Part shown: one piece after another, positions 40,438 through 53,919 of the stretch | Numbering within the stretch: position 1 is the first letter of the stretch | How the letters are laid out: each line of letters opens with the position of its first letter | Assembly: GCA_029448655.1 (NCBI GenBank) | Contig: JACCLO010000011.1 | Coordinates: forward strand, 3,162,001 to 3,226,000 | Origin: Wolfiporia cocos | Lineage: Eukaryota; Basidiomycota; Agaricomycetes; Polyporales; Phaeolaceae | Direction of reading: 5' to 3' | Length of the DNA stretch: 64,000 nucleotides | Translations under genes and position numbers: made by a program | Notes under the pieces: generated by a model | What the model saw: only the letters and a program-made list of their open reading frames with translations | What the model was told of the DNA's origin: nothing | Database searches by the model: none

Positions 40438-43400
40438 TACGAGCGCGCGCATACTAGCATCGATGGCATCTGATATATATGAAATGTATGCAGGACGCAC
40501 GAGAATCCAGGCACCTGGAGCCATTCATCTACGCGTTATTGTTCCTGTTGGGGCGAATTGCAAGCCGAACAAGAAGGAAGTGATAAAGCGATTGACTAGA
40601 TATATTGGGGCTCAATGAACCGCAGCCAGAGATTCCCTCTCGCTTGAGCAGGTTTGCAAAAAATTACTAGCACTGTAATGCATAGCTGCTGATTCATGGT
40701 GTTACATTAGCTACGTAGCATTTTCGAAGATATTAGCCAGCACTCAAAGAACTGAGCAGTGTTCCACTGGCAACTGCATTTCCATAATACTCTTGAAGCT
40801 AGGATAGGGCGTATCGAAGTCTGACTGATCATTGCACGACTTGCGCATTCGTGAAATGCTTGTGACTGAATACAATAGGATGCATATGCATATTATCTCC
40901 ATCGGCGGTAACGGTTGGGGCAAGGCGGTAGCGTGACACTAAGCGGTAGGGAAGCTGTGGTATCATGCACATACAGCTTTTCCACATCATTGCTTTAAAT
41001 TTACTGGATTCACTGCAGGGCACATTATTGTTAATCAACAACAGCTGTAAGTTGAGACTGGCAGTAATTATACCGTGCGCAGCAGCTAAAAACAGTCCTA
41101 ACGAAACGATCCGTGGACGTGCCCTGCGCAGCACAATCATATGGGTTTGTTCCTGCTTTAGATGCTGCTTCTATGAAGGTATCGTAGTCTCCATCATTCG
41201 CGGTGTTATCTGCATCCTTCTATGTTGAATCTAGTATATTTCAAACATACTATACTGGCCAACAGCGTACCTGATCCACGGTGAAACGATTGTATTGAAG
41301 GTGCTTTGATCGATGCGCTGATAACGAGAAATCGTAGATCATGCACATGTACCAGCAGTTTTCTGCAGCCAAAACGCGATTTTCAGACTCCGTCACCATT
41401 GACAACTCGTGAGTTTAACTGTTTGATGCATTGCACAGGGCTAACCGGAAGATGGAGTTACATATATTTGACGGTCAGATAGCTGCGAATCTAGTGGCAA
41501 GGCTCAGATGCAAAGTGAAATTATTAATACGTATCGCCCTCATGTGTAAACTTGAGCATCGGCAGGACTGCGTAAAGCCGGTCGTCTCGGATCTTCAAAA
41601 CAATGTGAATGTAATTGACCAGGATCATCTGCTGAATGACCTTTTGATCTGGCCGATTTCCCATGCCATAGTGAGCCTTTGTCTCGTAAATGGCTGACAT
41701 TATGATTCCATGATGTGATGAGCACAGCAGAAGTAATGTGATATAGACAAAGATATATGTCTGCATCCTATGGTATTGTTGTGTGCTCACGGTATGTATC
41801 TTGATACGCCATACACCTGGTCAGATATTAACCTTATGCGCGCATCGATGTCCGCGTAGAGGTACGTAATACTTGTGTACAAATATCGGTGCAAAGAAAG
41901 CTCAGGAAGGGTCTATGGTTCGATGAAGAATTCAGTCCCTATACGTGTACATGTACGAGCAATGCGGATCCTGTCAAGAACACTGCCTGCAATGGTAAGT
42001 TGGTACGCTTTCCAGGATATAGCCGCGGCATGCCATACTCATAGAGCTCGGCATTGTTATGCTTCATCATTCTCAAGGAAAATGTCACGCACACATGTTG
42101 TTGTAATACTGGGGTGTGCGGACATAAGCATGTAGCATATATAGTGTGGCATATCATCATATGGCCCGGCGGCCGAGGGCTGTCCTACCCTACCATACAA
42201 GCCCAGTGAGTCGACTGATATTCATGTATGCTGTCTATCTAATTCTGGATGTATCCAAGTCATACTGCACGGTCGTTCACAGTATTAGATGACCCTAGTA
42301 CAAGGTTGTGCATCACTCGGAAGGTGAGCACATCATGTCGCCAGCAAGGAAGTCCTCTTGGAGACCATGCCTTCAGTAATCGAGCTGTGTCCAGTGATGC
42401 TTCGGGCCATCACGAAGATATGGAAAATATTTTTTCAAGTTTGGACTGTCATTGTGGACTGCTACAAAGGCAACAACAATTCGTGAGATCAGTTCTATCC
42501 CACAACCGTGAATACGGCTGATTTTCTGACCTTGTAGTGCTCATGAAGATACAACGGACTCTGTGCACAAGGTGGATCCGCATGCTGCAACCGATGGCAT
42601 GTGTCTAGTCACCAGGAGCATACATAACACCTCGGTAAATTACCCACGTTGCCTCCGCACAGTCTGCGCGAGGTCTGATTCGATGATGCGGCACGTCCAA
42701 TCCTGCCGCCGCATGAACTAGTTGGCATGAACTAGTTGTAAGTAATCATCCATCATATAAATCCCTTTATGAATTCTGACCAGTGTACCACGATTTGTTC
42801 TCATTTGATAGGATCTTAACGGACCAGATGGTAAGGTGTCAGATCTTCGAATCTCAGTGAGAAGATAAGGTGTATAGCTAGGCTGCTGTTAGAGTCTAAT
42901 ATATTACATACGAGCACATCACCAATGACGAGCCCAACTGCGATTGCTCATAGATTAGATTATGGATGCAATCAATGGAAATGATACTTATGAGCTTATG
43001 TTAGTATCTTGTAGCATCCAGCTAGTGTGCGAGCCTGCGAGTGAAGTGGAACAGAACCAGACTTAGACTTCGTCTCCGAGTATAGATCACCCGGCGAGGA
43101 ATTTACAGTAATTCTCACGATTAGTTAAAAGGTTTTAGCTGTTACTACTATTGTTATCAGTTTCCGAAAGGCTTGCCTTGAGCTCTCATTGATCATTGAT
43201 TGTCTGGATTTCGGCATCATAAGTCTGATTCAGATACATCGATTGGTCTGAGATTTGGCTGTATTTCCTTTGAACTTGCTGAACAAGAGGAGGGCTGTCA
43301 TCAGAAATGTGCTAGATTACCACAAAAAATGACAACAGTATACCAAATTTACTAGGAAATTAGAAGTCCCTGCATTATACCTGTTCCGCATCACAGGAAT

Positions 43401-46400
43401 TATGATATCCTCTTCTCATGATCGCTTTGGAACACAGCTGCATAGATCACTGATGATCCACATTCTCTTTCAGCTGTAACACGTCGGGAGGCAAACGAGT
43501 GCCAAGCTGATGAAGACCTCGGATCTATAATGCTCTCAAGCGACTTCAAAGCAGATCCCAGACTATGTGTCACTGTAATTGCTTGACTTCACCAAAGTCA
43601 TACATGTTCTACCGTATATTTTCAACATCATAATATCGGAACATATCCTTAGGAAATCCCCCGTTTTGGAGCTTCTCCCGGTGGCGTTCTTTTCATCTCC
43701 ATGAACGCACGTGCCGACTCGGATACTCGGCGGGTCACCGCTACTGCTTCATCCCTTCATCTCCTTCTGCAGCTTTATTGTTCGATTTCTGTCTACTTAT
43801 ACACCATTGGCATCTAGTTCACCACGGCTACCGTTCTAGTCAAGGGTGGCCGGCAACGTGAAGCCGCAGCACTCCGGCCCTAGATTGAGAAGTCACGTTT
43901 CTACTCTGCTCAGCTTATAGGACATGATTTTGCTCTTGGGGTGCAGCATCTACCTCGAAAACCATGTTTAGTGCTGCGCAAGTACTATGATCGTGATGGA
44001 TGGCTGGCAGTAGATCCGATGCCGATCATATCAAGCCTGAGAATACATGGAACATGGCATATACCATCGCGTTTGAGCTCCTTGCTATGTGCTGTTCAGT
44101 TTTAGAGAGGGACACAGAAGTAGTGCGAACCCTTGTGCGCCGAGTAACAGGAGCAGTGACTACGCTGACGGCATTCATGGCATTCTGGCGAGTTATAATT
44201 TCTCCAGCATCAAGTGTGCGAGCGTCTCACAATTGCTTAAGGCACGGGAGCTTATAAGCCTGACAGAACATGCACATATCTTGATTCCCGCCCGTATTCT
44301 CGCACGTGTTATCCTACTGATGTAAGTGACTAATTGACTTCTCGGATGTCAACTGTCTATATTGTTCTGTCCCACTCTGTAGATGGCTACGTAATAATGT
44401 TGAGATTTTCAACAACTCAAATCGATTTGGGTTGTCCAACTGGTGTATGGTTCCTTGGTGCAATATTCTAGTCTTCCGATTTCGATTTCCCACCACATTC
44501 ACTATGAGAAATGTGAGTGATCTCAGCAATCATGAGTAATTCTCAGGATGATAACGGAACTGGAGGTTACCACATTTGTATTACTGCAAACAGGGGTCAA
44601 ATAATAACGTACCCAGTGATGTTCTCTCAAATTTGTCTGAATCGCATAAGAGCGTCTCCTGTAGCGACGGGAGGGAATATACTCAGGTTGAACTCCCTTG
44701 TGGGAGGACAGCACAATGTTCACATGTCTTTTCAGTGCAGTGGTGGAAACGTGGGTTAGTGTCGCATCTCACAACAATTACGATGTCCTTTTATCGCAGA
44801 ATGACAGGCGATGAATAAGCAGGGGCATATTAACTGTCCTATGCTCGTCAATGCGCATAATATGCAGATTATGTTATATGCCTACAGCGACACATAGCGG
44901 ATGTTCTGAGAAGTAGACCTAGTCGGGAATTATCCTTCGTCGGTTCATCCCCGATCTCCTTCGCGGGCGCTGAATTGGTGAACTCCGATGAATCTCGATG
45001 TCGCTGGTCTGGACTTTCTTCAGCACGGCTCGCCTTGATGTCCGGAGTCCTAGATTTCGACTGCATGTGACTGTCACAACATTGTACGCAACAACGGGGC
45101 ATTTCGGAGGTGAGATTCTCTCTCCACACTGCCCAAACGGTTCCAAGGTCTGCGATTTCGGCTGGAATTCGTTGTCAGTCAGCAGATATGCTACTCCACC
45201 AAAGTAGCCCTATGCGATGTCATGGAGAGTTACGGGAATCGGACCAGACGTGGAGTCACGATCGTCGTCTTAATATAAACCTGTTCCAAACCACCCGCCA
45301 TGCGTCGCTCATGCTCCGTGGATATCATCCGGCAACTCCTACAATCAGAACGAAGAGATCCTTTTGCACTCGGTAGGTCCTGGTGCGGCAGGTCTGTGTT
45401 GAAATCCCTCAGCGGATTCCAGGTACTAGGAAGCAGTAGGCTCAGATGGGTACAAACTGGCGACGAGCCACTCTGCTCACGCTCCGCTTATGTACACTAC
45501 CGGTAGGACTCGCTACCCGCTAGCTTGCCCATTTCGTCGCCACACACCCGTCACCTCCGCGCTATCCCGCGCCACGGCAATGCCGCGGTCCGCGAAACCC
45601 CAGATTGCAGCAGTCTGACCTTAACTGCTTGTACTGTCGACATACATGACAGGTATGGTCTCCTCTTTGTTCTCCATGCGCTGACTGTTGTCATAAAGTG
45701 ATGACAAGGCGATGACAAGTTATATGAGGAATCATCTACACCACTTGAATACTGCTCTTGATGGTCGCTATCGGATGGATTTTGTGGACAATTACCAGCC
45801 TTCTTGGGTAAACGCCAGGGGCTTCAGCCGTTATGAACGAGGACCACTGCTTTTAATTGAGTTCGTGCTCATCAGACTTGCAAGATCAATTTCCATTGAT
45901 CCTGCCCCATGCAACCCAAATTGTGTATGGAATTGTAGTATCAGAATTTGACGTACCAATGGATCGGCGTGGCACCTACCAACTAAGTATTTCAGTTTAG
46001 GAGCTTTGCGGGGCGCTCGCAGCCATGCCAGCACAAGATGCATTCAACGCAAGGTACCATTTGGCCACGGGTAAGTTGGATGAATAGTGAATATCACCAC
46101 AAGCAGACAGCTTATGAAGGCTAGGGTTAATCTCCCTGAAATGGCGGCATGCAAGCTGTGTCCATGATCAGGATTGCAGGGTGTGATAGATTGAGTTCGA
46201 CCAATTATCAGATCAATATGCCTTGATTCATAGCTATCGAGGAACCTGTGCCGTCATTGTTGTGTAGCCGCAATTTTAGAATGGCCCGAAGGTGCGTCGA
46301 CACTGATCATCCTGAACTACGCGGAACGTTGGCATGTCCGGGCTCTCTCGAGGTAATCTCAAAACAATCGGAAGTAGCTCCCGTAACGGATGCATTGTAA

Positions 46401-47560
46401 TACATCAGAAGCCTCGATTACGCTGGATATCAGCGCTCATCTTCACGCAAACGACGGACCTATCGAGATGAGATGCCTACCGGAGGACAGCCCTCCGTGA
46501 ACTTTTTATATCAGCGGCGGCCGAAGACAGATGCCCATGCGATGTTGTATGCGGGTCAAATTGGAGTACCGCATGGTGAAGCTGATATTACAGGCAGGTG
46601 CACGGAATGTGGACAGTTTACTTCAATGCGGCGGCAGAACTGTGAAGCCTTGTCATGGTTATTAGAGAGTTGACCTGTCGCAACACCACGTCCTTGCACC
46701 ATCCCAGAGGACTTGCCAGGCCGGATCCTAGGTTTCGAAGTCACGCTGCATGTCTTCTTTGTTCATCAAGGAAACGACCACCGTAGAGCCTGGAAACTGG
46801 TCGGCAAATCGGTGCGCATGCCGGCGTCATACATATCAAAAATATGTTCTAACATGACTGGCCGCAGTTCCGATTATCGTGTCATTGTGCGACCAGACAT
46901 GTTCATGTGCAGCGTGTTTCTCAATTCAGGAGATTTAGCTGTACGTAAATGGTAATGTGCGCCTTTCCGTACGTGACAGTAAAGTAGGTGAGCAAACTCG
47001 GGTTGCCGGCGGTAAGCACACCAACATTATTCCGCTTATAAATTAATAATAATTTCGAGCTCCGCCACAGCTGCTGAGGCCTCAGCATAGCGCTGAGGCC
47101 CGATGACTCTTATTTCGCGCCATCCGACCACTCGTTCACTGCGATCCTTGTCTCCGAAGTTCCTGACACTGCTTGCGCGTCTGCAGTCAACTTGCGCTTC
47201 GTTCACACTCAGCATTGACTTCTTTTCAGCACAATCAAATGCTATGCTATAGGCTGGATATCCACCAGGGCTACAAGTTAATAGCACAGCCCTCCATCCG
47301 GCTGCTGTCAAAGCGCATAGTATAACATCGCCCAGACACTTCAGAACAGCCATTAGACTGTGTCCCCTGCTCTGTCTCTGCACATGTCTGCGAACACGAC
47401 TTCCTTCGAGGATCCAGAGAGGTGGGTGTCAAGTCAAGGCCATTTCCTCATCCCATGCTCACCTGCTCACGGCCGATAGCGGTTCGGCGGGACTAACACA
47501 TGCCCTGGATACTGCTGCCCTGACCCTATCACATGACGTAAATCAGAGGTCAGAGCCTAG
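40438..47560. other. 7-kb gene desert with decayed coding fragments
   Basis: No gene with supporting splice structure was found. Short open segments with hydrophobic composition occur, for example minus strand 41524-41790 (VYITLLLLCSSHHGIIMS) and 40829-41140. They faintly recall exons of fungal DUF6533/6534-type membrane proteins but cannot be joined. They may be remnants of a duplicated membrane-protein family. No LTR pair, tRNA or tandem array was recognised. Confidence 0.4.
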
Positions 47561-48067
47561 ATAATATCCATAATTCAAGAAAATGGCTTATTACTCGATA
47601 AATCATCTTGTAGTTTGCTCGAAAGTAGCTTCAACATCGCAGACCTCGACACGCATAATCCCGACAGTAGTTATGCGTTCTGGTCCCCACAGACTTTGCA
47701 TATGCCTTCTCTCAATGCAGGTTATAGCGTGCAGTGCGCATGGAGCACACCATGCGGACATCCGATGAGCACACCATGTGGCCGTTCAATAATCAATCCT
47801 TCCATCCCTACCGTCTCCCGTCATCTCGCCGAATATCATCAGCGTGACGCGAGTAATCCATGGACAGACGGTCACAGTGCAGTGTGCCTTTGGATGCAGA
47901 GTGGGAGAATGTGTGGGAAAGAGGTAGGCTATGCAAACATGGGCAAGCATGTAGCTACCATCCACCTCCAATGCGGCCGGTACAAGTGCCGGCGCTGCTG
48001 GAGAGTGTTTTCAAGATCCGACGCTTTCAAGCGTCATCTTGAATGCTGCACGGACCGCCACACATAG
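47561..48067 (+). CDS. Small C2H2-type zinc-finger protein (copy B)
   Basis: The frame is open from 47561 to the stop at 48067, but no ATG lies near its start; it begins by splicing from an upstream exon or is 5'-decayed. Three units in the same order as copies A and C: CAWSTPC...RHLAEYH, CLW...MCGKE...GKHVATIH, and CRRCWRVFSRSDAFKRH followed by Cys. It has a small insertion in the first unit: a repeated STPCG. Convergent with copy C across 338 bp (48068-48405) that hold no gene but include a short duplicated phrase (GCATGCYATGRTCTAGTAC). Confidence 0.6.
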   Translation: MISIIQENGLLLDKSSCSLLESSFNIADLDTHNPDSSYAFWSPQTLHMPSLNAGYSVQCAWSTPCGHPMSTPCGRSIINPSIPTVSRHLAEYHQRDASNPWTDGHSAVCLWMQSGRMCGKEVGYANMGKHVATIHLQCGRYKCRRCWRVFSRSDAFKRHLECCTDRHT

Positions 48068-48405
48068 CAATGGGCTAGTACACTTCCTCACTCAGCATGC
48101 TATGATCTAGTACCACCTCAGCATGCCATGGTCTAGTACTACCTCAACACACACAACCTCGGGCCTCTATTACATTGTGTCATGGTCCTCCCCAATGTAG
48201 ACGGACGAAACGCCTGCTTACACACAGTACAAAACCATACGATACATTTTCACAGTCTTTCCTGAATCGAAGCACCCCATCGCGTTCCAAGTGCGCAGTC
48301 TCCCGCAGAAGTTTTCTACGGCTACGGGTTACCATAATATACAGGATGTCCACAGGGACCTCCAATCGTAGACTGCAGAGGCAACGGAGCGGATTCGTCC
48401 AAAGT

Positions 48406-48888
48406 TCATGGACGACCAGCCGGACAATAGTGCTTCTGGTGCCGTTGAAGAGAGTCGCCCCTGGAAAATTCTTGGTGGCATCGCGAACAGCGCCGATAAA
48501 CACTGCGAGTGTGCACAGTGGCGATGTGCTTGCCGAAATGCCCGTACATCACCTCCTTACCGCAGACATTGCCTCCTGCCGACCACATGCAGTGACTGCG
48601 GAGCTGGTCGTGCCAACCGTGAGCATCGCCTCCAAAATGATACTCTTTGATGTGGCGCTTGATGGTCGAAAAGGAGCAGTGAGGGAGGGATATACCACAA
48701 GAGGTACCCCATTGACAGACGATGGCAGGGTTTAGCGGGGATGATCTGGATGCGCAGCTTGGTGCGAAGTACGCAAGATGGTCCATCGAGTGTAGATTGA
48801 TTGCGGGGATCATACCGGGCATGTGGAAATGAGCAAAGGGGGTAGGAGTGGCAGTGTTGAAGTTTGCGACAGTCTGTGAGGACAACAT
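48406..48888 (-). CDS. Small C2H2-type zinc-finger protein (copy C)
   Basis: A single-exon frame from ATG 48888 to the stop at 48406, 160 residues. Units: CQWGTSC...IKRHIKEYH, CMW...VCGKE...GKHIATVH, and CSRCHQEFSRGDSLQRH followed by a Cys (C2HC). The N-terminal half before the fingers is unrelated to copies A and B and rich in Thr/Pro/Met. The best-preserved of the three paralogues. A DNA- or RNA-binding role is inferred only from the fingers. Confidence 0.7.
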   Translation of the reverse strand: MLSSQTVANFNTATPTPFAHFHMPGMIPAINLHSMDHLAYFAPSCASRSSPLNPAIVCQWGTSCGISLPHCSFSTIKRHIKEYHFGGDAHGWHDQLRSHCMWSAGGNVCGKEVMYGHFGKHIATVHTRSVYRRCSRCHQEFSRGDSLQRHQKHYCPAGRP

Positions 48889-51800
48889 GCTTTGACGGGC
48901 TCCGCTGGACCTACGAGACCAAAGATTAGCCCACTGTTGGCCATCATGAATAGAAATAACCCGTACCCGCGAGCTGAGTCTGTTGCGACTGTGTACTTAA
49001 ACATCTTATTGTATGAGTCCATTGTTCTTCGCATAAAGTGCTGGTGAGAATTCTATCTGTGCAGACGAAATCATGGCACAGATTCGTACGACGCACCCTT
49101 GATCATTACCGTCGCCCTCCGCATATAAAGCTGTAGCAATAGCGGATACATCTGCCGTACCCTCAAAATTGAAGTGATTGGCTGGGGCGGGGCGGTCATA
49201 GGGGGAGTGCATAGTAAACCACTGGGAGCTGATGGACATGAAGATGTGGCGGTTGACATTCTCGGGGGATGTGACCCGAAGTAGCTTATATGTCCGCACG
49301 GTGAACGCTTCAGTACCTCACTATCAGCCGCCCATGCTTCGATGGCTTAAGCTTCGTATATGTTGCTCAGGCACATGAGAAGCCCGCAGAGTCGCACCCT
49401 GCAGGGTATCGTCGTTATACAATCAATCAGCCGTTATGACGCGTGCTCACTCACTACATGTCTGCTGCCATGTCGCAAACAGAGACATGACACTAGCTTT
49501 TGAGTTTGGGAAAGGCATGCAGGTGAGCAAGACATTCATCACGGTAGGTTGACAGCGAGATAGGCGTCACAAGATTGAGAGCTTCTCAAAGCTACTCCAC
49601 CATGAGAAAAGCACCTACATTTGTCACTCGAAGCTGCGCGCCCTATTGCAGATGATCATGATAACGTAAAAGCTGTTCGCGGGTCACAAATCATATGATG
49701 TGCGGGGTGTCACTTGGTTCTGGTTTCAAAGCTCCACAGTAACGGCAAGTCCGATGGTCTGATCTGTGGTCCAGATGAGTTCATGACAAAGCTCCACCGC
49801 CATCAGTGATGACCTCTTCGAGGACTGACGCCTCTTCGGGTCCGTCGCAGTACCATCATCGTGGAAGCGCCAGTGCAACATGTGGGTTTATCAGAGAACA
49901 TACTTTTCAAGTTTTGACCACCTAACGAGTCCCTTCGGCAAACGATATCGCAGAAGCTCTAGACCACGTTGTACTCGGCGCACTCCCTTACCACCAGTGC
50001 ATCGTATTCAGCCGTGCAATAGTTTCCGCACTGGCCGATTCTGACGTGTTTCACCACCATTTTGATGGCGACGCACCAGAAGTCAAAACATTGGGCCGAC
50101 TCATGGCCCGCCACAATGCTGTTGGACCACTGTGTGATTGAGAACGGTTGTTTCACGACTCCTTCGATTCGCCTTCCGCAAAGAGTTGATTGTCGAGCTG
50201 CTTCTGTCTCTGGGTCCGACGCGTGCAGCAAATCCTCCGGAGGGTGTTAGGTTATAACAGGACTGTTGCGCCATACAAAGCCGGCCATGGTCTGTTACCA
50301 GGAGCATTGAGTTCATGTTATGTCCATAGTTGTAATCACCTGGTGTCGTGCTTTCGGGAAGTCATGTTGTGTCATAGAAATGTCGACAATAACGCCGCTG
50401 GGCCTCCACAAAGCGCTGATGCCATTCGTCACAATTGCAGGTGCGGCGCATGTTACAGGATCTTCGCACATGGGCTCGTGTTGAATATCAAATTGTTGGA
50501 CCAGGCGAATCGGATCCGTTCTGTACATGATACGTACACATCCATCAACAGGACTACATGAAAGGCCCCTAGCTCTCCTATACGTACCCACACAACAGAT
50601 CATCACAGTCATTAGCCAGATAGTCGTCTCGGATTCGATGCCCTTCGCAGAGGTCGACACGTCAATTATAACCACCGTTGCAATATATGCCTTGATTGTA
50701 AGCCTGTGTGATTGCGCTGATTGTCCAGTACGTTGTTTGTGATCACTCACGAAGTACGTCACCGTCGCTTTTTTGATACGCTCCGCAGTAGAATGGCTTC
50801 GCCGCAACCCAGTTTGCTGGTGAATACAGCATTTGGTCGCCGCTGAGCGCGCTCGTGTACATAAGACGGTCAGGCGCATGCTGTCAAGTCGGGAGATGCC
50901 TGGCCGGAGCAAGATCGTGGTGGGCAGAGCAATCCTAAATGTTTAAACCGTAGAGTGGTCCCATACGTTGTCTGAATGCGTGGAGCAACGATCTTGCGTG
51001 CCAACTCGGCTTTGACCCCGTCCCAAGAGAGAATGCCGCAGTCGCTAGTAGCGGCTAGGATGCCCTGGGGTTCTGCTTCGCAGGCCAGAAATTGACCGAG
51101 GAGTTAGTCCGCAGCAAGGCTTGAATAAAGAACCGTCCCTTCCTGGATGACTTCCATGTTTACAGTGACACTTTGAAGACATGGTGTGGGAAGCCCGTAG
51201 GCGTGCGTGTGACCTACTTTTGGAAGCAGAACCAGTGTAACTATTTTGGTCGCGGCAAATCAACGAGCAAGTCGTAAGTGAACTTACAGGTCGCGAGCCT
51301 ACGGCAGCAACCGCCCTAACCGGAAGTAAACTGCATCGCCGCCATTGTGTTTCAATTGTGGCGATACGATGACGATCAAGCAGCATACAGCATAATGATG
51401 ACACGTGATGCGGCGGGAAAGCTTGATCTATGCGTGCCTCAGTAAAGGATCCACAACAATCTGACCGATCTTTGCGACAAGGATGAACATCTGTTGAACT
51501 CGAGTGAGTCGCGCTCCAGATGCAAAGCCTCAACAAGATTGCGAGCGTGATTCCAGGGTTACCAGGACAATTGTTCGAACCACCCTTCCAGTGCATTATG
51601 TATTATGCATTATGGCTGATGGTCCTGGAGCGGTCAGTGTGAAGTAAAACACTGATAGGTAGGATTTTAATCGCATACCACCATCATGCCCTCGATGGCT
51701 CGGCCATTGTCGCTTGTGCAGCGCTTCGTGAGTAGGGTAATACCCGGCAGCGATGATATAGATGCGAGCCAGTGATGTGTCTGACAAGCAGCGAGCAGAA

Positions 51801-52131
51801 ACAAATCCTAAGCCAAGTTCATGAACGTGATTCCAGGAGAATAGTCGGGATTGCTATGAGTCTCTCAGCACATAATGTCTGAAGTAACATATCCGTTCGT
51901 ATCAGAGACCATAAGCTTAGATTGCAGGCACGCACGCACCAATACGAGGTTCGTACGCAGAGCATACTCTCAACGACAGCTAAAACACCGTCGAACTATC
52001 GTCCAACTCAGTCACCGCAGACAGCACCAGCGTATGGATTTTCTCGACATCAGCAAGTGAGCAGAGCAGCAATACAACAACGCCAGCGCATGTCGAGTCG
52101 TACTAATAATAGCATCTCTACCATCGCGCAC
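48889..52131. other. Gene-poor stretch, no assigned gene
   Basis: Several open segments of 60-200 codons exist on the minus strand (for example 50313-50912) but without recognisable domains. Possible splice signals around 50700-50760 suggest decayed multi-exon genes. Nothing is called. Confidence 0.35.
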
Positions 52132-53732
52132 TCACCGCGCACCCTCGACGACAGCGGGTTGACCATCCTCGGCCGGGCCAAGCGACTGTGGCTGCGTTCG
52201 CGACATTGCGGCACCGAGTGCCTGCGTGCGGAATGCGAGCCCGCGCGTCTTCTCGATAACGGATTGGTACACCGGGAGTGGTGGCCGGTTAATCTCGATG
52301 ACATTCTACAGAAAGAATTAGACAAACTGTGGATGCAAGCATGAGCGCCCGCACCTTCTCGAGATCAATCTTGGCATCTGCGCCCATGCGCGTCTCCCGG
52401 ATGAGGTTGACGATCCATTTCTCACCCTCGTCTTTGGAGAGGTTGAGTCTCTCAGAGAGATCGCTGTAGGCGGTATTAAGCGACCCCACGAGCCTCGATC
52501 ATGGGTGCGATCATACCTAATGTCGATTCTCTGATGTATCCGGCAGTACGCCTCGCTGATGAGGTAGCGTGCATTGTCCATAAATTCTTCCCGGAATTCG
52601 TTCAGGAAGAAGTCATTTGCAACAACATTCTCCGCAAGGCTGAGCTCCTTCTGAGCTGCCTCGAAGTCGAACTCGACATACAGCTCCTTCAGGAACGCGG
52701 TGATGGGGTCCTGATACTGATACTCTTCCATCTGGATGACCTTCACGATCTCGCGGATCGAGTGCCGCACGCGCGATGAGAGAGCTCCTGACGCAGACTT
52801 GCGCGAGAGGACGGCCGCGGTGGCGAGGTAGCGGAGAATCCACGGGCAGGATGTCTGGATGGTGTTGAGGTATGTAGGGGAGAGGAATGTCTCCAGGAGG
52901 AGGGTGCGCCCCTGGGGGTGGTTGAAGTACACGAAAAGCGACCAGTGTAAGAGCCATGTGCGCGAGTGAAGCTGCGCGAGCGCGGGGTCGGTCGTGGAAG
53001 AGGAAGAGGAGGCGGCAAACGCGGGCACAGACGGCGCGCGCGAGTCGATTGTCTCGCGGAGGGTGTTGAGCTCCTCGAGTGCGACGTCCCACTTACCGGT
53101 GAGGATGTCGGAGGCGAGCTTGCCCCAGTGCGCGGAGATGGTCAACTCGGGATCGGTGGAGAGCACGCGGAAGTGGTAGAGGTAGTCTGCCGCGCCGCTG
53201 TAGTTTCCGTAGGAGTATTGAAACTGGCCGAAGTTGTAGAGGGCACTGATTTGTTCGAGAGTGACCTGGGTATGCATATGTAGCAGATATATACGGGTCA
53301 TCAGAGCACGCCTACATTATAGTGTTCCTTCAGGTATTGCAAGTTTTGGTTCTTGTCCTGTCGCAACGACTGAGCGACTTCGGGGTTTTCGATGACGTTC
53401 AAGACAGCCTGTGCCTCTTGCTGCAGACGTTCATTCGTCGAGACTGCCTTTTCACGCTTGCCCGCGAACTCTGGGATCGTACATCTCAATATTTGAGGAT
53501 CGACCTCATACCTGTGTCCCTCACCTTCCGGAACCTCCTCGTCAGCGTGCAGCTGCTGGAACAAGCTCACAGCATAGTCGACCATGTTCGTCTCCTTCGC
53601 GAGCTCGTACTGAGCCGCCTGGACCTGTTCAGCTGGGAAGACCTCATTCTCGGTCAGATGCGCGAGCAACGGGAAGACCAGGTGGCGATCGCAGTGAGGG
53701 ATGATAGTCCGGGTGAGGTCGTACTCGGCCAT
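52132..53732 (-). CDS. EIF3E: Translation initiation factor eIF3 subunit e (INT6)
   Basis: PCI-domain subunit of eIF3, which bridges the 40S subunit and eIF4G. Exons 53316-53732, 52517-53265, 52355-52463 and 52132-52305 join in frame to 482 residues. N-terminus [23 protein letters not shown]; middle [32 protein letters not shown] and [19 protein letters not shown] region with [42 protein letters not shown] and [15 protein letters not shown]. The last exon carries the [21 protein letters not shown] block. All introns are GT-AG (49-53 nt). Length and order match the family. Head-to-head with MPDU1. Confidence 0.95.
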
Positions 53733-53919
53733 TTTGTGGGGAATCTCAAGCGATGCGGAGTGCTGTTCGCCTGTTCAAGACAGAAAAATCAGGGACTCCG
53801 GAAAAGGCAATTATGCCGCACGTGTCACGACGCGCTCATACGGGGAGACACGTCTGCGGCCAACCAGCTTGCTCCTATACCGCGACTGCCTCATCCCCCG
53901 CGCCTGGTTTGCTGCTCAA
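53733..53919. promoter_or_regulatory. 187-bp shared promoter region (eIF3e / MPDU1)
   Basis: Divergent start codons at 53732 and 53920. No TATA box is evident; the region is mixed in composition. Regulatory role inferred from position. Confidence 0.4.

Noticed and set aside
50313..50912. 199-codon minus-strand frame as a gene
   Set aside because: No recognisable domain and mixed composition; possible old exons only.
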